Assembly: GCF_905475395.1 (NCBI RefSeq)
Contig: NC_058339.1
Location: 47,315,172 to 47,379,171 of the forward strand
Length of the DNA stretch: 64,000 bases
Origin: Chrysoperla carnea
Taxonomy: Eukaryota > Arthropoda > Insecta > Neuroptera > Chrysopidae
Direction of reading: 5' to 3'
The notes below the pieces were generated by a model, which was not told the origin of the DNA, searched no databases, and worked only from the letters and a program-made list of their open reading frames with translations. The translations under genes and the position numbers were made by a program. Positions within the stretch are counted from its first letter, which is position 1, and the number at the start of each line of letters is the position of its first letter. Shown here piece by piece: positions 9,363 to 20,585 of the stretch.

Positions 9363-10869
9363 AAACTATATCATACATAAGATAATGATTTGGGAAATCA
9401 TAATAATGTTTTATATCGATGAAGAAGAGGCTATTAGTCGTGAATCAATTATAAACGGTACGGAATCCTTATGATATAGATATTGCGTAGGTTGAATAAT
9501 AAACTGTTAAACGTAGAAGAAGACGAGTTGAATCGTATAAACACGTTGCATTATGTATAATACCGTGTATATATCGGGTGTCACATAATAAATCATTTTT
9601 TGTTAATAAAATTTTCTATGCAAGGGAACAAATTAAACGGTAGTAGAGTGCAAAGGTCATTCTTAAACTAATTTTCCATGAGGACTGTATCTTGACAAAA
9701 GTTTTACTTGAATAAGTAAAAATTGAATGTTTATTTGCCAATTTTTTAACAAAGCAACACTATTTGATCTACGCCTTTACATATTTAAACGTTAAATTTG
9801 GACCGTATTCATTCCTTATATACAAACGCGAGTTCTTTTTTTAAAACAATTTTGACAGTCTTAGTCAAAAATAAAACACTGTTTGATTCTTTGTTGAAAA
9901 AGACTCAAATAATGATCTCTATTTCAAAAAAAGACTATCCTTACAAAATATCCAAATACCAATTAATTCAAAGAATTTCCATTCGAAGTGTTTCAAATTT
10001 GTATAAAACCATTTTTGAACAAAAAAAAAACTTATTTTTGCATTTCTTACACGAATGAGCAACAAAAACTGTGGATTTCCTATCAAGTTATTCAGTCCCG
10101 TTACTTATGTAACACCTTGTATGTATAATATTTAATGTAATACTGTAATTCAGATAATATATATTACATTATGATGATATGAAGTAAAAGATTCTACACT
10201 ATTCAATCGTATTGCTTATATACATGTTATACAGATAGTTATAAGTAGTCCCAGCATTTGCAATTTGCTGCAAGTATTTTAAACCTGAAACATGAACTCG
10301 CCAGGAAGCCATTAATCAAATACTTGTGTACTGAAAAAAAATTATGAATGTGTATGCACACTTATAATACATGAATGTAGACTCTTTTTATTCCGTATTT
10401 CACTTATACATATTTTACAAAAAGTGTGGCCATATATTTCAGCATCATGTAAATGTTAGGGGATTTTGGGTTTTGAACATAAATTTAAACTTTTAAGGTA
10501 GTTTTATTCCATGAGATTATTTGATGATGTATCTTTTATATGGGCCTTGAGTGAGCTTAAAACAGAAAAGTAGATTAATCGATGCAAAAATTCGTCTCGC
10601 TATACTTCAAGTATTTTGAAAATATATTAAGAGTACAGAATAGACCTATCGCCATATAAAACGCTTTCTAGTGAATGAATGATTGAATGACGGATTAACG
10701 CACAGACTAAACCACGATACTTGGAATGTGTGTTCTTTGTATGAAGTAAGTATTCGATAAGAAAAGTTTTCCGCTCTTTGAAAAACGTAAAAGTTTTATC
10801 TGTTCTGCACTAAACAAATGGAAATGGGACTTTTAAATCTTAACTCTACACTAATTTTATAAGGAGGAT
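9363..10869. other. intergenic DNA
   Basis: AT-rich DNA with no supported gene. The plus-strand ORF at 9798-10058 has no recognisable motif and looks like chance coding. Confidence 0.45.
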
Positions 10870-11145
10870 ACATTTGATTTTTGGTGTCTATGTTTATATT
10901 GGATTAACTCAAAAACTACTGGACCGATTTTAAAAATCATTTCTTCAATACAAAGCTACATTATCAGAGAGTAACATGAGCTGTACTTTCTTTTTAATTT
11001 GGGCACCGCACCAAAAAATTAAAACTTGTAAAATTGAGAACAAGAGGCGGCTTAAATAAAGGCAAGGGAAACAAAGGCTACATATAACTCAGTAGTCTTT
11101 ATTTTTAAATTGTCCTGCGAAGCGGTCTAGTAACTGCTAGTCTTT
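10870..11145. repeat. degenerate interspersed repeat
   Basis: Contains the phrase ACTACTGGACCGATTTTAAA and, 200 bp later, a GCGAAGCGGTCTAG string. Both are styles of sequence seen at the ends of common insect interspersed repeats. Related CGAAGCGGG-like strings occur near 25825, 27607, 41976 (reverse orientation) and 51998. I cannot name the family or fix its boundaries. Confidence 0.4.
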
Positions 11146-12104
11146 ATCAGATTAAATACGTAGTTTTTATTCAAAAAATTGTTGAGCATTTACCTAATAT
11201 CCAAAAAAATTTGGAATTGATAAATATTTCCTCTATCCTAGGTAATAATAGGTAACTGACTAATAGTGTTGGGCATGCGTGTTTCTTTATCGTTGGATGC
11301 ATAGTCATGATAAGGGCAATAAAATCGATGCCAGATCTCCCAGTGCATAACTTCCACGTTCAAAGGAAGCTGTTATGACTAATTTTCAATTGTTTAAATG
11401 TAAATGTCAACTTAAAATTATTGAAAAATAACAATTAATTAGACTTTGCATTGTATTGGAAATTGTGAAAGAGACAAAATTGCATAAAATATATTTTTTT
11501 AATGGAAATTAGCATAATTACTAATTTTAATTTTTTATAAAATAGTCTTAAATTTTCAATGTAAACCATATATACAATCCATAGACATGTATGTCCATCC
11601 TTACAATGATATTCATAAGATAGTGTACCGTTACTATGGTTACTCCCTGAAATAAAAATGGGTAGAACCAAAGCACTGAACAATACTCACTGAGTACTAA
11701 CAAATTTGTTCTAATACTTGTCACACTTCTTGTTTAAATTATAATTTAATTTAAGATGTATTTTAAAAACACGATGCCCAATGTTCCCTTATTAATTTGT
11801 TCGCATATTTCTTTTAAAACAAACAGACAACATAAAAAACCTCATATTTATGTTACAAGGAGGTGGAGATGATCATGATTATGATGATACTGATGATGAC
11901 GATCGCGATGGTAAGGTATGATGGTGGTGATGGTGAGCACGCGGTATGAATGTATGTATATGTCATAAATCGTGGGTGGAAAAAAGGAATTGTAAGACGC
12001 ATTCCGACAGTTATAAATGTTAAATCTCTCTTGCACCACTAACAACTAAAGTATTTGCACTGTATTGCCTGTATGTGTCTTTAGTAGTAGGTACGTACAT
12101 TTAC
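11146..12104. other. intergenic DNA with a short triplet-rich patch
   Basis: No supported gene. Around 11865-11935 there is an imperfect GAT/GGT triplet-rich stretch; the minus-strand His-rich ORF over it is an artefact of that repeat. Confidence 0.45.
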
Positions 12105-12332
12105 AGTTTCTAGCCAAATTATTGAATTTGCAAAATCGTCATTTTTTCGCGTCTGTGTCGACTTAAAAGTATTCGAAATTAACTTAACTGGGTGAACTTT
12201 TGAAAAGTTTCCAAAGGCTGTTCCAATGCAACTAACAATTTCATTTTTTTTTATATCTAGGTTTTTTGCATAACAAGAAAGAAGACACAGAAGAGCACAA
12301 AAAATTTTGCTACAAAGTCTGCTAATAGTCAT
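12105..12332 (-). CDS. possible first coding exon of a secreted or membrane protein
   Basis: A minus-strand ATG at 12332 opens 76 codons that end at a splice-donor-like ACT|GTAAAT. The first 22 or so residues have a basic start followed by a hydrophobic stretch (Ile-Phe-Cys-Ala-Leu-Leu-Cys-Leu-Leu) and small residues, so they read as a signal peptide. The rest is a mixed soluble sequence without a motif I can name. Exon-1 structure of this kind is common in insect receptors and secreted proteins, but I found no downstream exon that continues in phase. It may be a lone exon of a gene spread over long introns, a relic, or chance. Confidence 0.25.
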
Positions 12333-15300
12333 ATATGGATAAAAAGCGTTGATATAAGCAAAATGAATTTTTCGGTATTGTCAACTTTCAAAATTTTTTC
12401 GTATTCTATTCTTCTGTTTGACTAATTTGATTTGTAAACGCTGCTTATTAAAAATAAATATTGTATTAATAAATAATAGCTGCTAACTTTGTTTTGAATT
12501 TTTAAAAATTAAATTGGAGGTCCGAAAATATAGAAGGGCGTCTGAGAAAAAGAATTCTGTATAACAGGCAATAATTTTTTTGGGAAACTTTACACCTTTC
12601 CCTTCCTGTCTGAATTATTTTTGTTTGAACAATTACATTATAGTCTTTTTCACACTATTGAAGGTAATTTCATTGGTAAGAGTTAAACCATTTTATGTTA
12701 TTTTCAAGTTTAATTTTCTTTAGAAAACATTAAGTTTAGAAAACAAGCCCTATAAGTATCTTTTAACCTCAAGCCTAAAAGAGTTAGATAGGTAAAAATA
12801 ACAATTTAACCTGCTTGTGAAATCATACAGCCTTCGCCCAAAAATTTTCTGGATCCGAACTTGTGAAGAGATGTGTCTGTGGTCTGGTTATTATACAATC
12901 TTTAGTTTAATATTAATTTTCTCAGGGACTGTAGATGCGATAGTTCTCCAAACTTATTATTCTTCTATAATAATTCACATTTGGAATCATTGAATAAAAC
13001 AAATAAAACTACTAAGATTGTAGACTCTAAGTTTTTAGTTGTAATAGTTCTTTATTTCTTATAACATTCATAAGACAAACTATTAATGGATAATGTCTTA
13101 TGTTGTATGTCTTTTCACCCACCATATGTATAAAAATTTATTCTTAGAAAATATCTAAAGATGTATGGGAATCAATTTTTCAAACGTTATTTATGTGAAA
13201 GAATTCTCTTTTGGAAATATAGAAAAATTACTTCCTTGAGTTGAATAATTTCAAATTCAAATATTGTAACTTAACTGGAGAGTAAGATAAACCTTCATAT
13301 GTCTCCAAGTTGATTTCCATTAAAGCTTCCAAGGGATCCCTTGAAATCCTTTCTTGTGGAATATAGCTTGGGCGTTGAGAAGACCTCTTGCCTCTTGCTC
13401 ACAAGAAGCCACCTTACTTTGTACTTGGATTTCAATGGACTTTTGCGTTTTTTTTTTTTTTTCAATTTATTGCGTTGCATCGGTATTGCTGCAAGCAGTT
13501 TCATTATTCTAAAAGTTTCAATAGCATTGTTTTTTTTTGGATCGGAATCCTTCCCAATTCCATTTTAATTGTTATACAGAAACAGTCGTTAGCAAAGATG
13601 CGTTTGTGTTTTTTGCAAAATAAAATTTAGTTTTGTGGCCTTTGACCAATTTCAAACAGAAAAGCTTGTAGTTTATTTGCTCAGTCAGTATTTTTCGATA
13701 TAAATATTGATACAAATTGAAAACATCTAAATTTTATTGTTTTTAGCGTTGCAAGTTTTGAAATCTAACATTTTGTCCAAGTTCCCAAGAAAAATTATAA
13801 CTTTTATTGTTTTGTAACGTGGATGAGGTTAAGAATTTGGATAATATTTATTCTCAAATGTAGCAATTATTAAACAAAGTACCTATATTGCGGTAAGTTT
13901 GTTAATATTTTTATGATTATATTTATCGATTGAAAATGTCATAAAAGATTAATTAAATTATCCAACCTACATATAGTATCAGCAGGTTATATTGTCTAAA
14001 CTCATAAACATTATAATCAAGAGAAAATTAAAGCTACTGATATTATATTTAACTTCCATATTGTACATGTATAATCCATCAAATGCCAGCAAAAGTTAAT
14101 TTTCATATTTTCAGTCAGCATAAAAGTTTTAAAGTGATGCTGGATAGCAAGATTAAAATAGTTCGTAGTCGCCTTTGCTCAGTTTCATGGCCGTAGTTAC
14201 TATTTTCCCATAAATTCAGAAAACTTATGTAGTAATATCAAGTCTTGTTTGTCGTCAAGTGCCAAAATATCACTTTCCATTCACCAAATATCATAATAAA
14301 GGGTTTTTTTTTTGCATTTCTGCTGATGAACCATAGTTTACTATTGTTACATAAATAATTTAAAGAACTCTTTAACACCGCAAGTTCTCGAACCACTGTC
14401 ATGCTTTAACAAAAGGTTATAAAAAAATGTTGTTTATTATCAAGACACGCCAGTACTGCAACGTGTCCTATGTGTATAAATAAGATCATAATTTCGGATA
14501 CGTTTATTATGACCAAAACTTTAAAAAACGGATACTTTTCAATCAAAAGATACTTTTCTCTAACCGTAAAGATATTTTAAGAATCACGCAAGCACTCTTT
14601 TAGGTTGACACCAATAAATTTGCCTTATTTTTTCGCTGATGTTTTGATCCATGGTATTTTTCTGAGATATTAAGTAATATATTTCTTTAAAAAAGCGAGT
14701 GAAACCAAGCAGACAAGAGATAATTAAAAACGTAAGGGAGGTGTAAATATACTAGACCCAAACGTTTAAGAAATTTGCACCTTCTATAAGAATGAATTGA
14801 TGCAAATCCCAATTTGCCACCAATTTGGTGGCAAAGTAAATTTTATCAGACTTTTTTGAGAAATGTACTATGTTAATCAACTTACCATCCGCTGTGAAAA
14901 TAACATTAATTCAAAAGGTCATACATGAATAAGAAACTTAGGATAGCTTCTATTCTTACATCAAATTGATTTCATGGAATTTTTCAAGAGAATATTAATA
15001 CCCTGAAAAATGGTAAGAAGTACAGCGAGGGTACGCATTTGATATGAGAGTTCCGGGTATTGAAAGATAAAATTTGAATTCTCTATCGATATTCACAATG
15101 GAAGTCATATATATACCGATCTACAAAATAATATTGAATATCAATCAAGCTAACACAGCTGTTCTAAGAAATTATTGTTGGTAGTATGTATAGTTTCGAA
15201 ATTATTTACTCTTTTATAACCATTCTGGGGATAGAGTCACAAACTTTTACCTGCTAGGATTACAAAAATTAATAAGAATCTGCTCCCTAAAAGTGCTTTC

Positions 15301-15872
15301 CCCCTCACGTACTATTCGGAAGTATGGAAAACTGTGGTTCAGAGCTCATCTACAAAGCCAACGGATCCCAATTTTTGGCAACTTTGTGGGGGTGATTAAG
15401 GATCTCCAACTTGGAAGATTGGAAATGATATGGAAAAGTGTAGTGCTGATCTGATCTACAACATATGTTTATGACAGGCTTTCGATAGCTGACGACATTC
15501 AGGTCTTATTATCTCACGGCCTAATATGATAGAGCAAAGAAAATATTTCAGTCAATAAGCAATAAATTGTATTAGGACTGAAACTCGTGTAAATTTAATT
15601 TGCACACATTAAGTTACACTCAGTTTAAGGTTTTTTGCATCAAAATATAGTAAACCGTGTTATAGAGGAATTATACGTGTTTAAGTATTTAAACAATTTC
15701 ATGTAATTGCAAATTTGTTATTAAAGTTTTAAGTTAGTTTTTCTGTTTGCTAACTTTATTAACCATTATTAACTTTATGGATTTGATATTTTCTTAAAAT
15801 ACCTACATCTTAAGTGATATATAAAAAATCATTAAAATGAAATAATGATAATCATTTTATAAAATTTTATCC
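12333..15872. other. long intergenic stretch
   Basis: About 3.5 kb of AT-rich DNA. ORFs at 13295-13630 overlap on both strands around a T-tract and have no motif. I see no gene, tRNA or clear repeat. Confidence 0.45.
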
Positions 15873-15875
15873 CAA

Positions 15876-15905
15876 GGGAACATCCATAAATTACGTAACA
15901 CATTT
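15876..15905 (+). repeat. left terminal inverted repeat of the DNA transposon
   Basis: Thirty bases identical to the reverse complement of 20553-20582. It contains the core TTACGTAA, a palindrome that recurs inside both ends. Confidence 0.93.
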
Positions 15906-15922
15906 TGAAGATTTTTTAGACT

Positions 15923-16003
15923 CCCCCCCCCCCTGGTATGTAACAGATCGTAACAAATTACCAGACCCCCCCTACCCCTAAAGGATTTGTTACGTAACAT
16001 AAT
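15923..16003 (+). repeat. left subterminal C-tracts and TTACGTAA palindrome
   Basis: C11 at 15923-15933, C7 at 15966-15972 and C4 at 15975-15978, then the palindrome GTTACGTAAC. In such AT-rich DNA these tracts are very distinctive and probably form part of the transposase-binding region. Confidence 0.75.
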
Positions 16004-16126
16004 CATTTTGTCTCAACAGAAAAAGTTCTTGAATTATTTAAATTTAAATTTATTGCACAAAACAATTGCTACATATTTAGTTTATTAATTATAAAGAAGT
16101 AATATGAAAAATTAACGTTCATTTTT

Positions 16127-16304
16127 TTTGAGCAAAATCATCTTCCCAACTGGGTTTGAACCAGTCGGTTATCGAGTCAATTACAGGAATTTTTGAATTA
16201 TCTAATTCAAGAAGTGGTGTCGTTTCTTTGTCGTCTTCCTCTACATCATCAACATCTATCCATTCCACGTCATCAAATTCATTATTATTAATCATACATA
16301 GAAC
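16127..16304 (-). CDS. candidate last exon of the transposase (acidic tail)
   Basis: After a good acceptor (TTCTAG|G at 16305-16306) the minus strand is open for about 58 codons, rich in Asp and Glu, to a TGA at 16127-16129. However, the best donor of the preceding exon (GTATTT at 16376) leaves one base over, so a direct join would shift frame and stop after a few residues. Either a different upstream donor is used (GTG at a codon boundary near the end of exon 5), or a 1-nt indel has occurred, or the protein ends early and this stretch is 3' UTR. Confidence 0.4.
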
Positions 16305-16376
16305 CTAGAATACAAAATAAAGTATTGTTAGTCTTAGTGTTTTCTGTTTGTTTAAAAGTAAACCCGATTTAAATAC

Positions 16377-19300
16377 TTGCTTCTTTTTCACGTCTGTAGA
16401 TAGCCTTATAATAAGAACGCACTCTAGCTGAATCAACTGGTATTTTAGGATGCAGCACTTTTTGATGTGTTTGCAAATTTTTTTTTGATGCAAAATATAA
16501 TTTACAAAATGAACATGTTCTATTTTGTATTTCTTGAACAATGGATGGACAATAAAGATCGTAAATTTGACTGCTAGGTTGGATGTTTACCGCTAATCTT
16601 GTCAATAAAGGGGCAAATTTTACATTAATATCAGTTGAAGGCGGTATGATGATACTTGAATTTTCTTGGATTAGTGGGTAGGGTGGTATCATGAATCCAT
16701 TATATAAAATAGACTGTAAGTTACTTCTGTAAAGAGAGCAACAATTCGAGTCTCTGCATTTAACAATCTGAAATAGTATTTGACCGACAATATAAATGAG
16801 AAACTATGTATTGAGCATAAATGACACTGTAAAATTTAAAAACTCACCTGCAGTAAATATTGACTCTCACGAACATGACAACAATACCATTCTTGGCTTG
16901 AGGATACAGAAGCTTCTACTGTTTCTTTGGAAGGTGGAATATATTCCGCATATACTTCGTGTCCATCTATGACCATTTTGTTCCAAACATCAGCTAGAGC
17001 TTCACCTGCGAACTGGAAATTTTGAATTTCCATTTCTTGGTTTATTGTTTCACCAGCATTATTTAAATGAGCTCCAAAATGGTCATGAGGAAGTATTATT
17101 CCTGAAAGTTCTCGACTTAGTGGCGCCATTCGCCTTTCTACCCTATTAAACGCACTCCTACCAGGAGCATTAGTAAATAGAAATAATGCATCCAAGTTAT
17201 GATCTTTGAAATGCTTAACAGCTTCAGCTATTACTTTTGGGTATCTCGGATTTTCATCAGGGCCACCATCAACTGAGAGCATAACTATAGGCTTCATTTG
17301 TCCATCATTACATTTAAGGATATTTTTAAATGTCTCTAAATGACTAAGCCGATCAAAATCGATACCGTGAGCAGCTGCTGTTGATCCTGAGTGCTTACCA
17401 CTTCTTATTGCTATATATGTTGGACCAGAAAATGTTACAGCATCTGGACTACCCATGCCATTTGGTAGAATATTTATTCCAGCATAAACTGATGGAATAA
17501 GCTTGTGACCTGCCGCGACAACCCAATCATGGTCAGGAAGACGAACACGATATTCAAGATGCATTAAAAACGGAGCTTGTGCTTTAGCTGCGGTTTTTCC
17601 AATAGGTACCCTAGCCTTGTCATCTTGAGATATGAATGCCACCTAGGAAAATTAATCAATATTACAATCAATATTCGTGAAATAAAATTTATATTTTATT
17701 ATACGAGTAGAGGAGAATGGTAAAAAACCTGCTGTGGGCCTAGAATTGATGCTAATGATTCAAATGATCTAATAGTAGCTTTACAGAATGATTGGTCTGG
17801 ATGACGTTTGTGAAGATCAGCTTCTGGTCGCGATAGCTTTACTGGAACAGTATTAACGTGCCGTTTTCCCTCTATTGTACCCGAATTTCGTGGTTGTAAA
17901 CGTAAATATGTAGCACTTCTAGATAGTTCAAATCCGGATTCACGAAGAGCCTTATGCAAATCATCTAGAGTTTTACATGTTCTAATAACTTCAGAACGAC
18001 GTTTATCATCAGCAGATCCTCCTAACTCAGCAATTTTACTTATGGCTCGCAGTAGCTCAGGTTGATCAGATTCTAGACGTGGTCGTCCAACTTCTTGACG
18101 AACATGTAAAATCTGACTCGACTCGGGTATCTCGTTAATAACTTTTTCGAGTCGTGCTTTTTGTGCCAGTCTAAAAGCTTTTTGTCGTTCAGCATTTTTT
18201 TTAATGCTTATCAATTTTTGTTTCTGTTTTGTCAAATCTTTTTTCATTTTTGCAATACTTTTATTCAAAACAGCTTCATTATTAGCGAGTCCTGAATCTC
18301 TTTTTAAAATAGCTGCAGCAAGTTCATTTTCTAGAATTGAAATTTTTAGAAGTTGTTCTTGTTGAGCTGGAGTAGCATACTCTCGATCTTTTATTATTTT
18401 TTCTTGAATTTCTTCAGATTTATTGACGTTGGTTACAACTAATTGCATCAATTGTCGATCTTCTTTTAAATTCAATAAATAAAATATTATAAATTTTTAT
18501 TAATCGAAATCTTTAAAATTAATTTCTAAAGAACTTTAATTTTTTTTTTGGTCTACATACCACGTTTCTTTCACTGTTAAATTAATTCATAAATCATGGG
18601 GCTTGGTTAACTAACATGGATTAACATTTTTAGACAATTTCTATAATCTATTTCTAATGATTAGTTCATTTTTAATAGAAATACAAATTTTACCATAAAT
18701 GATCGGTGGACCAAGAAAAATATTGAAATTCTTTAAAAATAACTACGAATCAGTTGGATAATATAAATATTATTCATATTTTTATTTAATCAATTATATA
18801 CAGGACTAATATAGTTTATTTTGACTGAATTTACCTGGAGATTTTGATGTGTCATCTTGAGAGTTTAAAGTGCTTGAAGATTTTATTTTTTTTAACTGAC
18901 GATTGTCTAAATTTTGATCTGGTATAACACAAATTGAATGACTTTTAGAAGTTTCTGATTTTAATGCGATTAAAGACTTCACAGGTGATGTACAAGAAAC
19001 ATCTGAAGATGCTTTAGTTAAAACCTAAAATAATTATTCAAGAATACAGAGTTAATTGTTGATTATGCGAATAATGTCTCATTTAAAATAAATATCATCA
19101 CAATAACGTATAATATGTACATGTAAATAAAGTAGAGAAATAATTTTTTACGTACCTTTTTAGGTATATAGTCTAAAATAGTCTTTGCTTTTCTTTTTGT
19201 AGCACTTGATAAAAATTTTGTTATTAAATTTTCTACATTTTTTTTCATTTCATCTTTATTTTTAATTTTTTTAAAGTCATTCCAAATTTTATTTGTTTCA

Positions 19301-19389
19301 AGTTGTGCTTGCTGCGAAGAAATTGTAGGATGAGCTTTTTTATAAGCTCTGAATAAATCTTGATAAAGAATCCCGATATTTGGTGTCAT
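16377..19389 (-). CDS. spliced DDE-like transposase with C2H2 finger
   Basis: Predicted minus-strand exons: 19156-19389, 18835-19024, 17729-18462, 16848-17642 and 16377-16767, all with GT-AG borders and matching phases, giving about 781 residues. The ATG at 19389 lies about 105 bp downstream of a TATATATA box. Order: N-terminal basic domain (1-78); Ser/Thr-rich linker; Lys-rich coiled coil (about 170-235) ending in a Gly-Arg-Pro-Arg AT-hook-like motif; helical DNA-binding-like region; catalytic core with Asp393-Asp394 (in Asp-Asp-Lys-Ala-Arg-Val-Pro-Ile-Gly), Asp511 (Ser-Val-Asp-Gly-Gly-Pro-Asp-Glu-Asn) and Glu555 (Phe-Asn-Arg-Val-Glu-Arg-Arg). A Cys/His cluster follows (Cys640, Cys641, His642, Cys655, Cys660, Cys661), then a classical C2H2 finger (Cys736, Cys739, His752, His757). 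The assignment of the three acidic residues as the DDE triad is inferred from spacing and flanking Gly/Asn residues. No inactivating stop is seen in these exons. Confidence 0.82.
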
Positions 19390-19493
19390 TTTTTATAAAG
19401 CAAATTAAAGTCAAATGTTGAATTATTAAGTAAAGTTGTTGATGAAAATTTTTGCGTATCTCTATAGCAAGGAAAAACAAATGACTTCGCGCG

Positions 19494-19501
19494 TATATAT
19501 A
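19494..19501 (-). promoter_or_regulatory. TATA box of the transposase gene
   Basis: TATATATA in a locally GC-richer setting (CGCGC on one side, GCAGCAG on the other), about 105 bp before the predicted ATG at 19389. Position and setting suit a core promoter; this is inference. Confidence 0.45.
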
Positions 19502-19509
19502 GCAGCAGT

Positions 19510-20465
19510 GCGGTATCATGCCAATAGCGGCGCTTCTGTACATGGCGCGAATATTTGAATTATATCTCAATAATATGTTATTTGGCAATATAAAAAAAAT
19601 AATGTAAAAAATACCAAAACTATTTTGAAAAGCAATAATTAGTTTAAAATGAAATGATTCTCGAACATCCGTTTAAATAATTGGTTGAATCTGCAACTGA
19701 ATGAGAAAAATTAATAAATATACAAACAATAAACTGATAGAGAATTATAACCTCAAATTTATAATTGGATTTATTTACGTATTTACAATAGGATAACAAG
19801 TTTATCAAACTTACCATTTATTAACCATTAAAATATATCTGATCGAAATGTCACAACTTATTTCAAAGAAAATAAATATATTTTGTTAGACTATTTAAAA
19901 TGTAAAAACAAAAATCAAGAAGATGTATACAAAAAAAATGTGTGAAATACATCAGAGACTATGTCAGTAAATTTTACCGATATATTCTCTGAATACATCA
20001 ACAAATAATGGTAGAGACAAGAACAGACAGATGGCGGGCGCTACAACAACATTCTTGATAGGAAATTCTAGCGCGAAAATTAAATTAAATAATGGGAAGA
20101 TAATTGTTTATTTAATAACTTAATTGTTATTGTTAGCATAGTTGGATAAAATTTTTATATAAATAACTGTAATTAGTAAAAATAATTTGATTTAAGTTTT
20201 ACTTAGAATTATGCGTAGAATCAAAAATGTACAATAGTTATTAAAAATTCTAAAGAAATTATAGTAGTTTTGAGTTTGTAGCTCAATGTCATTCAGTGAT
20301 ATGTATGTATGTGCGTCAATATTTTTTTCCTTCTCTTTAACTACAAACGATTTAGAATTTAAAACCCACAATTCTTAAAGTTTATCTACTTTAAATTAAA
20401 TATAATTATAAAAGTATGATTAGAAATTTTTTTTTCATTTTTTAATCCAAGCAATATAATTAAAT
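19510..20465. other. noncoding 5' region of the DNA transposon
   Basis: About 950 bp between the presumed promoter and the right subterminal repeats. AT-rich with two small GC-rich patches (19535-19555 and 20030-20075). No exon can be supported; the minus-strand ORF at 19340-19588 overlaps exon 1 in another frame and is a shadow. Confidence 0.5.
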
Positions 20466-20468
20466 TTT

Positions 20469-20549
20469 TGTTACGTAACATATGCTAATTGACACCCCCC
20501 CCCCCCTTAACGTAACAATGCATAACAAATTGAAATACCCCTCCCCCCC
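20469..20549 (+). repeat. right subterminal C-tracts and TTACGTAA palindrome
   Basis: GTTACGTAAC at about 20470, then C12 at 20495-20506, C4 at 20538-20541 and C7 at 20543-20549. The C-runs lie on the same strand as those of the left end, so they are direct rather than inverted with respect to the element. Confidence 0.75.
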
Positions 20550-20552
20550 TAT

Positions 20553-20582
20553 AAATGTGTTACGTAATTTATGGATGTTCCC
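20553..20582 (-). repeat. right terminal inverted repeat of the DNA transposon
   Basis: Perfect inverted copy of the left end, ending GGATGTTCCC before the CAA flank. Confidence 0.93.
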
Positions 20583-20585
20583 CAA

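Larger units (their letters stand above)
15876..20582 (-). mobile_element. 4.7-kb DNA transposon with DDE-like zinc-finger transposase
   Basis: The two ends carry a perfect 30-bp inverted repeat (15876-15905 and 20553-20582; outer bases GGGAACATCCATAAATTACG). The flanks are CAA on both sides (15873-15875 and 20583-20585), compatible with a 3-bp target duplication, although three matching bases could be chance. Subterminal regions hold long C-tracts and extra GTTACGTAAC palindromes. A single minus-strand gene of five to six exons fills the centre. All internal exon frames are open and splice sites are canonical, so the copy looks recently active. I recognise the protein type as transposase-like from the catalytic layout but cannot match the TIR and 3-bp duplication to a named superfamily with confidence. 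Confidence 0.88.

Noticed and set aside
9798..10058. 86-codon plus-strand ORF
   Set aside because: Low-complexity Lys/Ile/Ser composition, no motif, no splice context.
11848..12045. His/Tyr-rich minus-strand ORF
   Set aside because: Produced by a degenerate GAT/GGT triplet tract read on the other strand.
13295..13630. Three overlapping ORFs on both strands
   Set aside because: All run through a T-tract and have no recognisable domain.
16146..16175. GGGTTTGAACCAG string resembling a tRNA T-loop/B box
   Set aside because: No matching acceptor stem or A box; it lies in the candidate last exon of the transposase.
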